DNA from: Candidatus Saliniplasma halalkaliphilum
Lineage (GTDB): Archaea; Thermoplasmatota; Thermoplasmata; Halarchaeoplasmatales; Halarchaeoplasmataceae
Length of the DNA: 6,628 nt
NCBI GenBank assembly: GCA_019594235.1
Contig: JAFDTG010000086.1
Span: forward strand, 1-6,628
Direction: 5' to 3'
Shown: positions 1-5,667 of the stretch, piece after piece
Layout of the letters: every line of letters starts with the position of its first letter
Position numbering within the stretch: the first letter of the stretch is position 1
Notes under the pieces: model-generated
Told to the model about the DNA's origin: nothing
The model's input: the letters and a program-made list of their open reading frames with translations, nothing else
The model's database searches: none
Position numbers and translations under genes: made by a program

Positions 1-414
1 AACGGTAAATAGAAATTCCATAGGTCCATGGGTCAATTCATCGTTGGTCATCATGGCTAGTGATATAGCGATCCCGATACCGTTATCGGCTCCCAAGGTA
101 GTCCCGTCAGCGGTGATCCAACCGTTTTCTTTCTTAACAGGTATCGGATCTTGAGAGAAATCATGATCACTACTACTGACCTTTTCACATACCATATCCA
201 TATGAGCCTGTATAACCAGAGGAGGCACGCCTTCGACGGTTCCTGATTTTTTAACTAGCACATTCCCCACGTCGTCTACATCCACTTCATACCCGTTTTC
301 CTCGGCCACAGATTTTATGTATTCTCTGATCTTTTCCTCTTTCCCAGAACAGCGGGGGATCTTAGTAATATCTTCAAAATAATTCCAAACTTCTTTCGGA
401 TTTAAATTCTCCAT
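1..414 (-). CDS. pepD: Xaa-His dipeptidase (PepD-like, peptidase family M20C), N-terminal part; cut by window edge
   Basis: Reading the minus strand from an ATG at 414 gives 138 codons, open to the window edge. The product is the N-terminal part of a cytoplasmic zinc aminoacyl-histidine dipeptidase, which cleaves dipeptides (Xaa-His and others) to amino acids. The start MENLNPKEVWNYFEDITKIP and the CSGKEEKIREYI stretch are typical of the family. His71-Met-Asp73 in the AHMDMVCEK motif supplies a metal ligand and the catalytic Asp. DFSQDPIP follows, then ADGTTLGADNGIG with Asp110 as the metal-bridging residue. Translation stops at HGPMEFLFTV, just before the place where the family's catalytic Glu pair is expected, so that cannot be checked. 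Full-length relatives are about 480 residues, so roughly 70% is missing. A GGAG ribosome site lies 7 bases upstream of the start. It diverges from a peptide-type ABC importer operon, which fits uptake plus hydrolysis. The family call is firm; the exact substrate is not. Confidence 0.93.
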   Translation of the reverse strand, partial: MENLNPKEVWNYFEDITKIPRCSGKEEKIREYIKSVAEENGYEVDVDDVGNVLVKKSGTVEGVPPLVIQAHMDMVCEKVSSSDHDFSQDPIPVKKENGWITADGTTLGADNGIGIAISLAMMTNDELTHGPMEFLFTV

Positions 415-420
415 AATATA

Positions 421-425
421 TCTCC
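421..425 (-). promoter_or_regulatory. Ribosome binding site of pepD
   Basis: On the minus strand, GGAG (425 to 422) lies 7 bases before the ATG at 414. It supports that ATG as the start. With transcription beginning about 25 bases past the TATA box, the leader would be only about 20 bases long, and this site would fill its middle. Confidence 0.6.
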
Positions 426-454
426 ATATAAGGGTATTTAATTCGTTATTTCTC

Positions 455-468
455 TATTTATACCTTTG
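455..468 (-). promoter_or_regulatory. Archaeal BRE/TATA promoter of pepD
   Basis: The minus strand reads CAAAGGTATAAATA here: a purine-rich BRE (468 to 463) followed by the TATA box TATAAATA (462 to 455). A start site about 25 bases downstream would fall near 430-434, leaving a leader of about 20 bases before the ATG at 414. Thirteen bases (AAAGGTATAAATA) are identical to the promoter of the divergent transporter operon at 865-877. The start site is inferred from spacing only. Confidence 0.75.
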
Positions 469-740
469 TACAATATTTTAAAAAGTTATTTGATTTTTCA
501 TAATGGTATTCATGCTTTCTATAACTTGTTTACTAAATTTGCCATAGATACAAAGGTTGAAAATGGTTTCTAAAAAGAAAAACCTCTATATTATTATCTG
601 AGGTATATTTTAATTGCAGCTGATTATATTTACTCCGAATAATATTATGTTTTCTTTTTAAAGGGATGTGCATATAGAGTTTAAACTACAGTTATGTTAT
701 AAATCCTCATCTCCTGGTATATTTGTCAAATAAAATTAAC

Positions 741-757
741 ATATCATACTATGATAT
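741..757. repeat. Perfect 17-base palindrome, candidate operator
   Basis: ATATCATA (741-748), a central C (749), and TATGATAT (750-757) form 8-base arms with no mismatch. It lies about 113 bases upstream of the transporter TATA box and about 280 bases from the pepD TATA box. An odd-centred dyad of this size would suit a dimeric helix-turn-helix regulator. The AT-rich background makes such dyads less rare, and no second full copy was found, so its function is a guess. Confidence 0.35.
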
Positions 758-862
758 CTATTGGATATTGAAATGCTGTGAAATTTATTTAGATAATTTT
801 TTGATTGTTTAAATTTGATTGACAAAACGGTTAATTTTTACACATATTAGTTGCATTTTCAC

Positions 863-877
863 AAAAAGGTATAAATA
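863..877 (+). promoter_or_regulatory. Archaeal BRE/TATA promoter of the transporter operon
   Basis: AAAAAGG (863-869) is a purine-rich BRE directly ahead of TATAAATA (870-877). A start site about 25 bases past the box would lie near 898-900, giving a leader of about 32-35 bases before the ATG at 932. The 13 bases at 865-877 match the pepD promoter exactly on the other strand. The same transcription start machinery thus serves both units, although a shared core promoter does not prove shared control. Confidence 0.78.
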
Positions 878-931
878 TGGGATTGGAGCTAAATATTAGA
901 TTAAGGAGACTTCTAAAATAAGGGACATGAT

Positions 932-2593
932 ATGATGTTAGAAAAAAAGTATATGGCAATACTGATTTTTTTTGTACTGTTGATATCTACTGTTGCACTG
1001 TCCGGTTGTGTTGATCCGGATGATGATGACGATGATGTAACGTTACTAAGAATGGGTTTTGCCTGGCCGACCGATATTGATCCAGCCACTGGTTCAGACA
1101 AATCGAGTACTGTAGCATTCACGAACTTCTACGACCCACTGGTGTTCCCAACTCGAGATGGAGTTAAGCCATGGATAGCCGAGGATTGGGATGTAAGTGC
1201 AGACGCGATGACTTGGACATTCTACCTACGAGATGATGTAACATTCCACAGTGGAAACGAAATGACAGCTGAGGACGTAATGTTCTCGATGGAAAGACTT
1301 GTAACAATGGGTGAAGGTTTTGCACACCTTTTTGCACCATATATAGACTTGGATGAATCCGAAGTTGTGGACGACCATACAGTAAGTTTCACACTGAATG
1401 AACCTCGTGGTGTATTCCTCCCATCATTAGTACGATTATACATAGTAGATAAAGAAGATATAATGGATAATGCTGAGGAAGGCGGAGATTTCGTTTATCA
1501 ACCATGGGGCAATGATTTAGGAAGAAATTATCTCATCGAAAATACTGCTGGAACTGGACCATACGAAGTATATGAAGCAGTAGTTGAGGATCATTTCTAT
1601 GGAAGAAGATTTGAAGACTACTGGGGTCAAATGGCAGATAATGCAGCTGATGAGTTCAGAATGTTAGCTTTAGGTGAGGCCGCAAGAGAAAGAACGTTAT
1701 TCGGAGACCAACAACTTGAGGTCACATCTGAATGGTTGGAACACCATACTGTTGAAGATATCGCTGGAAGTCATAACGGTAAGCTCGGTGCTTATCCAGA
1801 AGGAGGAGCTTTGTATGGTATGATGCATACCCAAAAAGCACCTTTAGACTGTATCTATGTCAGGATGGCTTTAGCCCACGTCTTCGATTACGAATCCCAG
1901 ATAGACGATATCTTCCCGGAAAGTGTTCTACCTGAAGGGATAATACCTGCGGGGCTTGGTGGAGCATCAAGTTTTGATATGCCTAGACAAGACTTTGAGA
2001 AAGCACAAGGATATCTTGAACAGTCTCAATATTATCCGGATATAGTCGAAAATCCTGAAGATTATGAGATAGAAGCCAGTTGGACTGGAGCAGTTCCAGC
2101 TACCGAACACGTTGCTTTGATGTTAGCCGGGGATGCAGAGGAAATAGGTCTTAATGTCCGATCGAACAGATATGACTGGGGAGCTCTCATAGATGCTATG
2201 TATGATGTAGACACTTCACCGCACATAGGTATAGTATGGGTTTCTGCTGATTACCCAGAAGCTGGATCTTTGATAAACTCTAGATATCATTCAAGAAATT
2301 CAGCTTCCTGGCAGCAAAACGAGTGGTTGGACAATGAAGAGATCGACAATCTTATCGACGAAGCACTGACAGAACCTGATACTGAAGCGAGATTCGCGCT
2401 TTACGAAGAAGTACAAGAAAAGATCTTTGATCTATATCCATCGATAGTCATGCATACTCAGTATTCCCAACATGCTTTTCAGCAATACGTTACTTGGCCA
2501 CATGCAGAGAATCCTGAAGAATATGCACCTCCGGCAGGAGGGTTTAGTCATGACGCCAGGTTAATAGAAGTGTTACCACATGATGAACGATAA
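932..2593 (+). CDS. Lipoprotein substrate-binding protein of a Dpp/Opp-type ABC importer (SBP family 5)
   Basis: This 553-residue exported receptor captures substrate outside the membrane and delivers it to the permease pair. A short charged N-terminus and hydrophobic core (about residues 8-23) lead to the lipobox LSGC, so Cys26 is the likely lipidation site. An acidic tether with six consecutive Asp (30-35) follows. The SBP-5 body shows the family landmarks: WTFYLRDDVTFHSG with TAEDVMFSMERL, then GTGPYEV and the FEDYW region. Near residues 437-447, WVSADYPEAGSLIN resembles the OppA stretch WCADYNEPTSFLN, whose Asp binds the peptide amino group; Asp440 would be the counterpart. By my count the mature protein has about 105 Asp/Glu against 28 Lys/Arg, which is very acidic. 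A second ATG at 935 is an equally possible start; no start lies further upstream in frame because of a TAA at 914. The adjacent dipeptidase favours peptides, but archaeal relatives can also bind oligosaccharides. Confidence 0.92.
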   Translation: MMLEKKYMAILIFFVLLISTVALSGCVDPDDDDDDVTLLRMGFAWPTDIDPATGSDKSSTVAFTNFYDPLVFPTRDGVKPWIAEDWDVSADAMTWTFYLRDDVTFHSGNEMTAEDVMFSMERLVTMGEGFAHLFAPYIDLDESEVVDDHTVSFTLNEPRGVFLPSLVRLYIVDKEDIMDNAEEGGDFVYQPWGNDLGRNYLIENTAGTGPYEVYEAVVEDHFYGRRFEDYWGQMADNAADEFRMLALGEAARERTLFGDQQLEVTSEWLEHHTVEDIAGSHNGKLGAYPEGGALYGMMHTQKAPLDCIYVRMALAHVFDYESQIDDIFPESVLPEGIIPAGLGGASSFDMPRQDFEKAQGYLEQSQYYPDIVENPEDYEIEASWTGAVPATEHVALMLAGDAEEIGLNVRSNRYDWGALIDAMYDVDTSPHIGIVWVSADYPEAGSLINSRYHSRNSASWQQNEWLDNEEIDNLIDEALTEPDTEARFALYEEVQEKIFDLYPSIVMHTQYSQHAFQQYVTWPHAENPEEYAPPAGGFSHDARLIEVLPHDER

Positions 2594-2613
2594 AAAACCC
2601 CTTCCCTCTCAAC

Positions 2614-2645
2614 AACCATTGGGGGCTATTGCCTCCAATTTGGTT
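2614..2645 (+). promoter_or_regulatory. Hairpin between binding-protein gene and dppB (mRNA stabiliser or partial terminator)
   Basis: ATTGGGGGC (2618-2626) pairs with GCCTCCAAT (2631-2639) across a TATT loop, 9 pairs with one G-U. AACC (2614-2617) then pairs with GGTT (2642-2645) after a two-base bulge, giving about 13 pairs. It begins 20 bases after the stop codon of the binding-protein gene and ends about 40 bases before dppB. No clean T-run follows. In importer operons, structures here often keep receptor mRNA more abundant than permease mRNA; that role is inferred, and archaea do not generally terminate at hairpins. Confidence 0.5.
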
Positions 2646-2673
2646 AATTATTTCAATATACTGGATTAAACTA

Positions 2674-2681
2674 GGAGTTGA
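2674..2681 (+). promoter_or_regulatory. Ribosome binding site that decides the dppB start
   Basis: GGAGTTGA here is identical to the eight bases at 3699-3706 ahead of dppC, where the next start codon (ATG 3712) follows 5 bases after the octamer. The same spacing here lands exactly on TTG 2687. The further upstream TTG at 2678 lies inside the site and cannot use it. ATG 2693 would be 11 bases past the octamer. Confidence 0.55.
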
Positions 2682-2686
2682 GTACA

Positions 2687-3706
2687 TTGGATATGAAAAA
2701 ATACATAGGAAAAAGGCTTTTTTGGGCTCTAGTTGCGTTGATCGGTTTATCCATATTTATATTCTATTTTGGTAGAATTATACCCGGAGATCCTATACGG
2801 ATGATGGTCTCTCCCCAGACTCCTGAACACGTAGTTGAAGAATTAAGGCAAAGTTTAGCTTTAGACCGACCTATTTACACACAATATTTCATATGGATGA
2901 GAAATGTATTCCAAGGAGAACTGGGTTTCTCAGTTTACAGCAGACGTAGCGTCACAGTTGATGTTCAACAATATCTCCCCAGATCATTAGAATTGATCAC
3001 ATATGCAGCTTTAATACAGATAACAGGTTCTTTCCTTTTAGGTATCTTTGCGGGTTCTAATATTGATAAGTGGCAGGATCATCTTACGAGACTATTTTCT
3101 TACATTGGGGTTTCAGTTCCAGCCTTCGTTTTTGCTATAATTTTCTTGCTGGTGTTCTCTCATAACCTGGGCTGGTTCCCTTCAGGCGGTGCACTCAGTG
3201 AGGGAGTCTCAGAACCTTCGAGGATCACGGGATTCATCGCACTTGATGCACTTCTGCAAGGTCAATTTTTCACGATCGGTGATTTCATCCACCATGCTAC
3301 TTTACCCGCGATCGCTCTTGCTATACCTGGTATGGCTCAAGTAGCTAGGATGATACGTTCAGGAATGATAACAATAAATCAGAAAGAGTATATATCTATG
3401 GCACGAGGTTATGGACTTCCAGAACGAATAGTCAGGTTCAAGTATTTACTTAGACCATCTATCATACCTGGAGTTACTGTACTTGGTATGCAGATAGCTA
3501 TGATGTTGGGAAATGCCTTCCTCGTAGAGATGGTATTTGGATGGCCTGGCTTCTCTAGATTTGCAATAAACGCTATGATGCGCAGCGATCTTAACACGAT
3601 TGTTGCAACTGTTCTGATAATCGGTATTATGTTCGCCATAATCAATATTGTAGTTGATACTTTAGTCGCATATATCGATCCACGAATCAGATACTCTGGG
3701 AGTTGA
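2687..3706 (+). CDS. dppB: Dpp/Opp-type ABC importer permease, DppB/OppB subunit
   Basis: This is one of the two membrane subunits of the import pore. From TTG 2687 it is 339 residues, a normal length for the family. The N-terminus KKYIGKRLFWALVALIGLS leads into the first membrane helix (about 11-31). The motif RIIPGDPIRMMVSPQTPE, typical of the DppB external loop, follows, with five more helices near 100-122, 136-158, 204-223, 261-284 and 306-328. The cytoplasmic EAA loop, which docks on an ATPase, runs from about 234 (EYISMARGYGL) to Pro261, with the conserved Gly at 243. The C-terminus VDTLVAYIDPRIRYS is the classic family ending. The start is uncertain: TTG 2687 has the best ribosome-site spacing, ATG 2693 (337 residues) is the simplest alternative, and TTG 2678 is unlikely. 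The stop is 5 bases before dppC, so the two are co-transcribed and probably translationally coupled. Confidence 0.93.
   Translation: MDMKKYIGKRLFWALVALIGLSIFIFYFGRIIPGDPIRMMVSPQTPEHVVEELRQSLALDRPIYTQYFIWMRNVFQGELGFSVYSRRSVTVDVQQYLPRSLELITYAALIQITGSFLLGIFAGSNIDKWQDHLTRLFSYIGVSVPAFVFAIIFLLVFSHNLGWFPSGGALSEGVSEPSRITGFIALDALLQGQFFTIGDFIHHATLPAIALAIPGMAQVARMIRSGMITINQKEYISMARGYGLPERIVRFKYLLRPSIIPGVTVLGMQIAMMLGNAFLVEMVFGWPGFSRFAINAMMRSDLNTIVATVLIIGIMFAIINIVVDTLVAYIDPRIRYSGS
3698..3702 (+). promoter_or_regulatory. Ribosome binding site that decides the dppC start
   Basis: GGGAG lies in the last codons of dppB (it encodes part of the terminal Ser-Gly-Ser) and sits 9 bases before ATG 3712. An in-frame TTG at 3703 directly abuts the site and would add only three residues. 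The spacing therefore favours ATG 3712. Confidence 0.65.
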
Positions 3707-3711
3707 TAAAA

Positions 3712-4701
3712 ATGGCTAATGATAATAATGAGATTGAGGAAATCGATGAACAAGTAGAAGAGCAAGTAGATGAAGAAGCAGATGAACAGGTAGAAGAGCA
3801 AGTAGAGAAGCTATTAGATGAAAAAAAAGAATCTCCATTGAAGGATGCACTTAAACGAAGATGGTACCGATTTTCTAAGAATCCATTATCAAAGATCGGA
3901 TTGGCTATAGCACTAACATCTATATTTTTAGCCATTTTTGGTAGATATGTAGTCCCTCATCCCGCTCATGCTGGTCTGTATCGTGATTATGGAAATAAAT
4001 TCATAGAACCTTTTCAAACATGGACTTTTCCTCTTGGCACTGATTCCTACGGAAGATGTGTTTTGAGTAGGACTATCATGGGATTCAAGTATTCAATCAG
4101 AATGGCTGCAGTTGTACTGAGTTTAGTGGTTCCTAGTGGTGTAGTAGTTGGTTTAGTAGCTGGATATCACAAAGATACTTGGATAGACACTCTTCTTATG
4201 AGAACATCGGATATTTTCATAGCCGTTCCACCTTTAGTACTAGCCTTGAGTATAACAGCCATGTTAGAACCTGATCCATTTTACGCAATGATGGCTGTTT
4301 CATTAATGTGGTGGCCTTGGTATGCTAGAATTGCTTACAATAACGTATCTTCACTTGTGAATGAGGATTTTGTAAAATCCGCCGAGATAATGGGGGACAG
4401 TAAACTCCACATCATGTTCTCTGAGATATTACCGAATTGTACCGGTCCGATACTAACCAAATTAACACTAGATGTTGGTTGGGTTATAATCATAGGTGCT
4501 TCACTTAGTTTCGTAGGACTGGGTGCCCAGGCTCCTACACCTGATTTAGGTACAATGGTAGCTGATGGCTCGGGATTATTGCCTACCTGGTGGTGGGTCA
4601 GTATATTCCCCGCAATGGCAATATCTTTCATAATTTTAGGTTTCAATCTACTCGGAGACGGTGTTCAGGATGCCTTTGAAGAAGTAGGAGGCGGTTCCTG
4701 A
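3712..4701 (+). CDS. dppC: Dpp/Opp-type ABC importer permease, DppC/OppC subunit, with acidic repeat extension
   Basis: This second pore subunit has 329 residues. The first ~45 are an unusual cytoplasmic extension made of Glu, Asp and Gln with a hydrophobic residue about every fourth position (I8, I11, V15, V19, A23, V27, V31, L34/L35). It is encoded largely by a 12-base tandem repeat. The usual OppC_N region follows: basic LKRRWYRFSKNPLSKIGLAI, then helix 1 (about 60-79). LGTDSYGRCVLSR (108-120) is a family landmark. Later helices lie near 128-150, 165-185, 190-207, 245-270 and 292-315. The EAA loop begins at EDFVKSAEIMG (218-228) and ends at LPN near 240-242. FVGLGAQAPTPDLG (267-280) is also typical. 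The C-terminus ends GDGVQDAFEEVGGGS rather than the common DALDPR ending; its VGGG codons contain the ribosome site of the next gene. The stop TGA overlaps the dppD start by one base. Confidence 0.93.
   Translation: MANDNNEIEEIDEQVEEQVDEEADEQVEEQVEKLLDEKKESPLKDALKRRWYRFSKNPLSKIGLAIALTSIFLAIFGRYVVPHPAHAGLYRDYGNKFIEPFQTWTFPLGTDSYGRCVLSRTIMGFKYSIRMAAVVLSLVVPSGVVVGLVAGYHKDTWIDTLLMRTSDIFIAVPPLVLALSITAMLEPDPFYAMMAVSLMWWPWYARIAYNNVSSLVNEDFVKSAEIMGDSKLHIMFSEILPNCTGPILTKLTLDVGWVIIIGASLSFVGLGAQAPTPDLGTMVADGSGLLPTWWWVSIFPAMAISFIILGFNLLGDGVQDAFEEVGGGS
3745..3804 (+). repeat. Five tandem 12-base repeats inside dppC, encoding DEQV/EEQV/DEEA units
   Basis: The units are GATGAACAAGTA, GAAGAGCAAGTA, GATGAAGAAGCA, GATGAACAGGTA and GAAGAGCAAGTA, with no spacers. 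Units 1-2 and 4-5 form a larger duplication at 36-base offset, differing by one silent change (CAA against CAG). They encode DEQV-EEQV-DEEA-DEQV-EEQV, residues 12-31 of DppC. Because 12 is a multiple of 3, gain or loss of units keeps the frame. This looks like a small coding minisatellite that could vary between strains. Confidence 0.85.
4686..4691 (+). promoter_or_regulatory. Ribosome binding site of dppD inside the end of dppC
   Basis: AGGAGG is the strongest Shine-Dalgarno site in the window, 9 bases before ATG 4701. It lies entirely within dppC, where it helps encode the C-terminal Val-Gly-Gly-Gly. With the one-base TGATG stop/start overlap at 4699-4703, it points to tight translational coupling. 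Confidence 0.7.
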
Positions 4702-5666
4702 TGACACAACAGAAAGTACTTGAGATCAAGAATCTGAACGTTGGTTACGAAACATACAGAGGAGTCACCGATGTCATACACCATTTAGACATGGAGGTAA
4801 TAAAAAAAGAAAAGATCGGTGTTATCGGCGAATCCGGTTGTGGTAAAACTACTACGATGAAAACAATAAATCGAATACTTCCAAACAATGCGGTAATAAA
4901 AGGTGGCCAAGTAAAATTCAACGGGAAAAATGTTTTGGATATGAAGAAGAAAGAACTGATGAAACTAAGAAGAAAGAATGTAAGTATGATCCCACAAGAT
5001 CCAACTGCTTCTCTGAATCCATTATTCAAAGTTAAAACACAGATGAAGGATATCCTAAAATATTCTAAAGAATACGATGAAGAAATAGATTACAAAGCAA
5101 AGTCTATAGAATTGTTTGAATCTGTAGCACTGTCTGATCCTGAGAGGGTTTATGATAGCTATCCATTTCAACTTAGTGGAGGTATGAGACAGAGAGTATG
5201 TATAGCCATGAGCCTCGCAACACCAAAAGATCTGTTAATAGCTGATGAACCTACTTCGAACTTGGATGTTACAATTCAGAACCAAGTGTTAAATTTGATA
5301 GGAAACCTACTAGAAGAGAGAGATTTATCCGCAATCTTAGTTTCACAAGCATTAGGAACAGTGAAGAAGTTCGTTGATAAGATTTATGTTATATACGCAG
5401 GTACAGTGATCGAGATAGCAAAAACCGACAAATTATTCAGTGATCCCATACACCCATATACGATCGGTCTTTTAGAGGCCACACCAAAATTAACCGGCGG
5501 CGGCTTTTCTGCAGGAATAGCTGGACAAACTCCTGATTATATCGATCCTCCATCTGGATGTAGATTCCGTCCAAGATGTCCTCAATACTCAGACAAATGT
5601 AAGAACGAAAGGCCAAAATTGATCGAAGTCGAAAAGGATCACTATGTAGCCTGCTGGGGGAACTAA
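4701..5666 (+). CDS. dppD: Dpp/Opp-type importer ATPase, DppD/OppD subunit, with H-loop His replaced by Gln
   Basis: This 321-residue cytoplasmic nucleotide-binding subunit is of normal length. Walker A is GESGCGKT (43-50), the Q-loop Gln is 99 in MIPQDPTASLNP, the signature is intact LSGGM (158-162, the D-type form LSGGMRQR), and Walker B with catalytic Glu is LLIADEPT (Glu183), followed by D-loop SNLD (186-189). The switch region, normally VTHDLG, reads VSQALG: Gln216 replaces the histidine that senses the ATP gamma phosphate, and the next Asp is Ala. The flanks still align well, so this is a substitution rather than a frame error. The C-terminal oligopeptide-transporter domain contains DPIHPYTIGLLEATP, then four cysteines (287, 293, 300, 318) in the family's PSGCRFRPRCP pattern, which may hold an iron-sulfur cluster. 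By my count it has about 45 Lys/Arg and 40 Asp/Glu. It starts in a one-base overlap with dppC and ends one base before the dppF start. Confidence 0.94.
   Translation: MTQQKVLEIKNLNVGYETYRGVTDVIHHLDMEVIKKEKIGVIGESGCGKTTTMKTINRILPNNAVIKGGQVKFNGKNVLDMKKKELMKLRRKNVSMIPQDPTASLNPLFKVKTQMKDILKYSKEYDEEIDYKAKSIELFESVALSDPERVYDSYPFQLSGGMRQRVCIAMSLATPKDLLIADEPTSNLDVTIQNQVLNLIGNLLEERDLSAILVSQALGTVKKFVDKIYVIYAGTVIEIAKTDKLFSDPIHPYTIGLLEATPKLTGGGFSAGIAGQTPDYIDPPSGCRFRPRCPQYSDKCKNERPKLIEVEKDHYVACWGN
5656..5660 (+). promoter_or_regulatory. Probable ribosome binding site of dppF
   Basis: A run of five G falls in the last codons of dppD (encoding part of the terminal Cys-Trp-Gly-Asn) and lies 7 bases before ATG 5668. 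It is a weaker match than the other sites, so coupling to dppD translation may matter more. Confidence 0.4.
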
Positions 5667-5667
5667 T

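Larger units (their letters stand above)
415..931. other. Divergent intergenic region, 517 bases, AT-rich
   Basis: This stretch separates the dipeptidase gene (leftward) from the transporter operon (rightward). It holds a BRE/TATA promoter near each end and a 17-base palindrome at 741-757. Between about 470 and 860 I see no credible gene, tRNA or other RNA gene. The few ATG-started frames are 12-14 codons long and look random. At 549-557 there is a BRE-like TACAAAGGT matching the pepD promoter, but it is followed by a poor TATA match. The region is long for a simple divergent promoter pair, so it may hold regulator sites. Confidence 0.6.

Noticed and set aside
503..547. Fourteen-codon hydrophobic frame
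   Set aside because: No ribosome site, no promoter, and such frames are expected by chance in AT-rich DNA.
565..583. Possible stem GGTTT...AAACC in the intergenic region
   Set aside because: Five strong pairs at most before mismatches or bulges; too weak to call an RNA structure or terminator.
563..601. Twelve-codon frame (MVSKKKNLYIII) with an AAGG a few bases upstream
   Set aside because: Too short and low in complexity to support; no TATA box at proper distance.
649..660. T-rich run that could be an archaeal terminator
   Set aside because: No gene or transcript ends into it on the plus strand, so it has nothing to terminate.
801..821. Two TTGATTG copies 14 bases apart upstream of the transporter TATA box
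   Set aside because: Seven-base repeats in AT-rich sequence are easily chance; no symmetry or further copies to support an operator.
2651..2662. AT-rich stretch as an internal promoter for dppB
   Set aside because: No purine-rich BRE and a poor TATA match; a start about 25 bases downstream would fall within or after the dppB ribosome site.
3687..3935. Minus-strand open frame rich in Ser and Cys
   Set aside because: It is the antisense of the GAA/GAG/GAT repeat in dppC; low-complexity complement of a firm gene, with no ribosome site or promoter.
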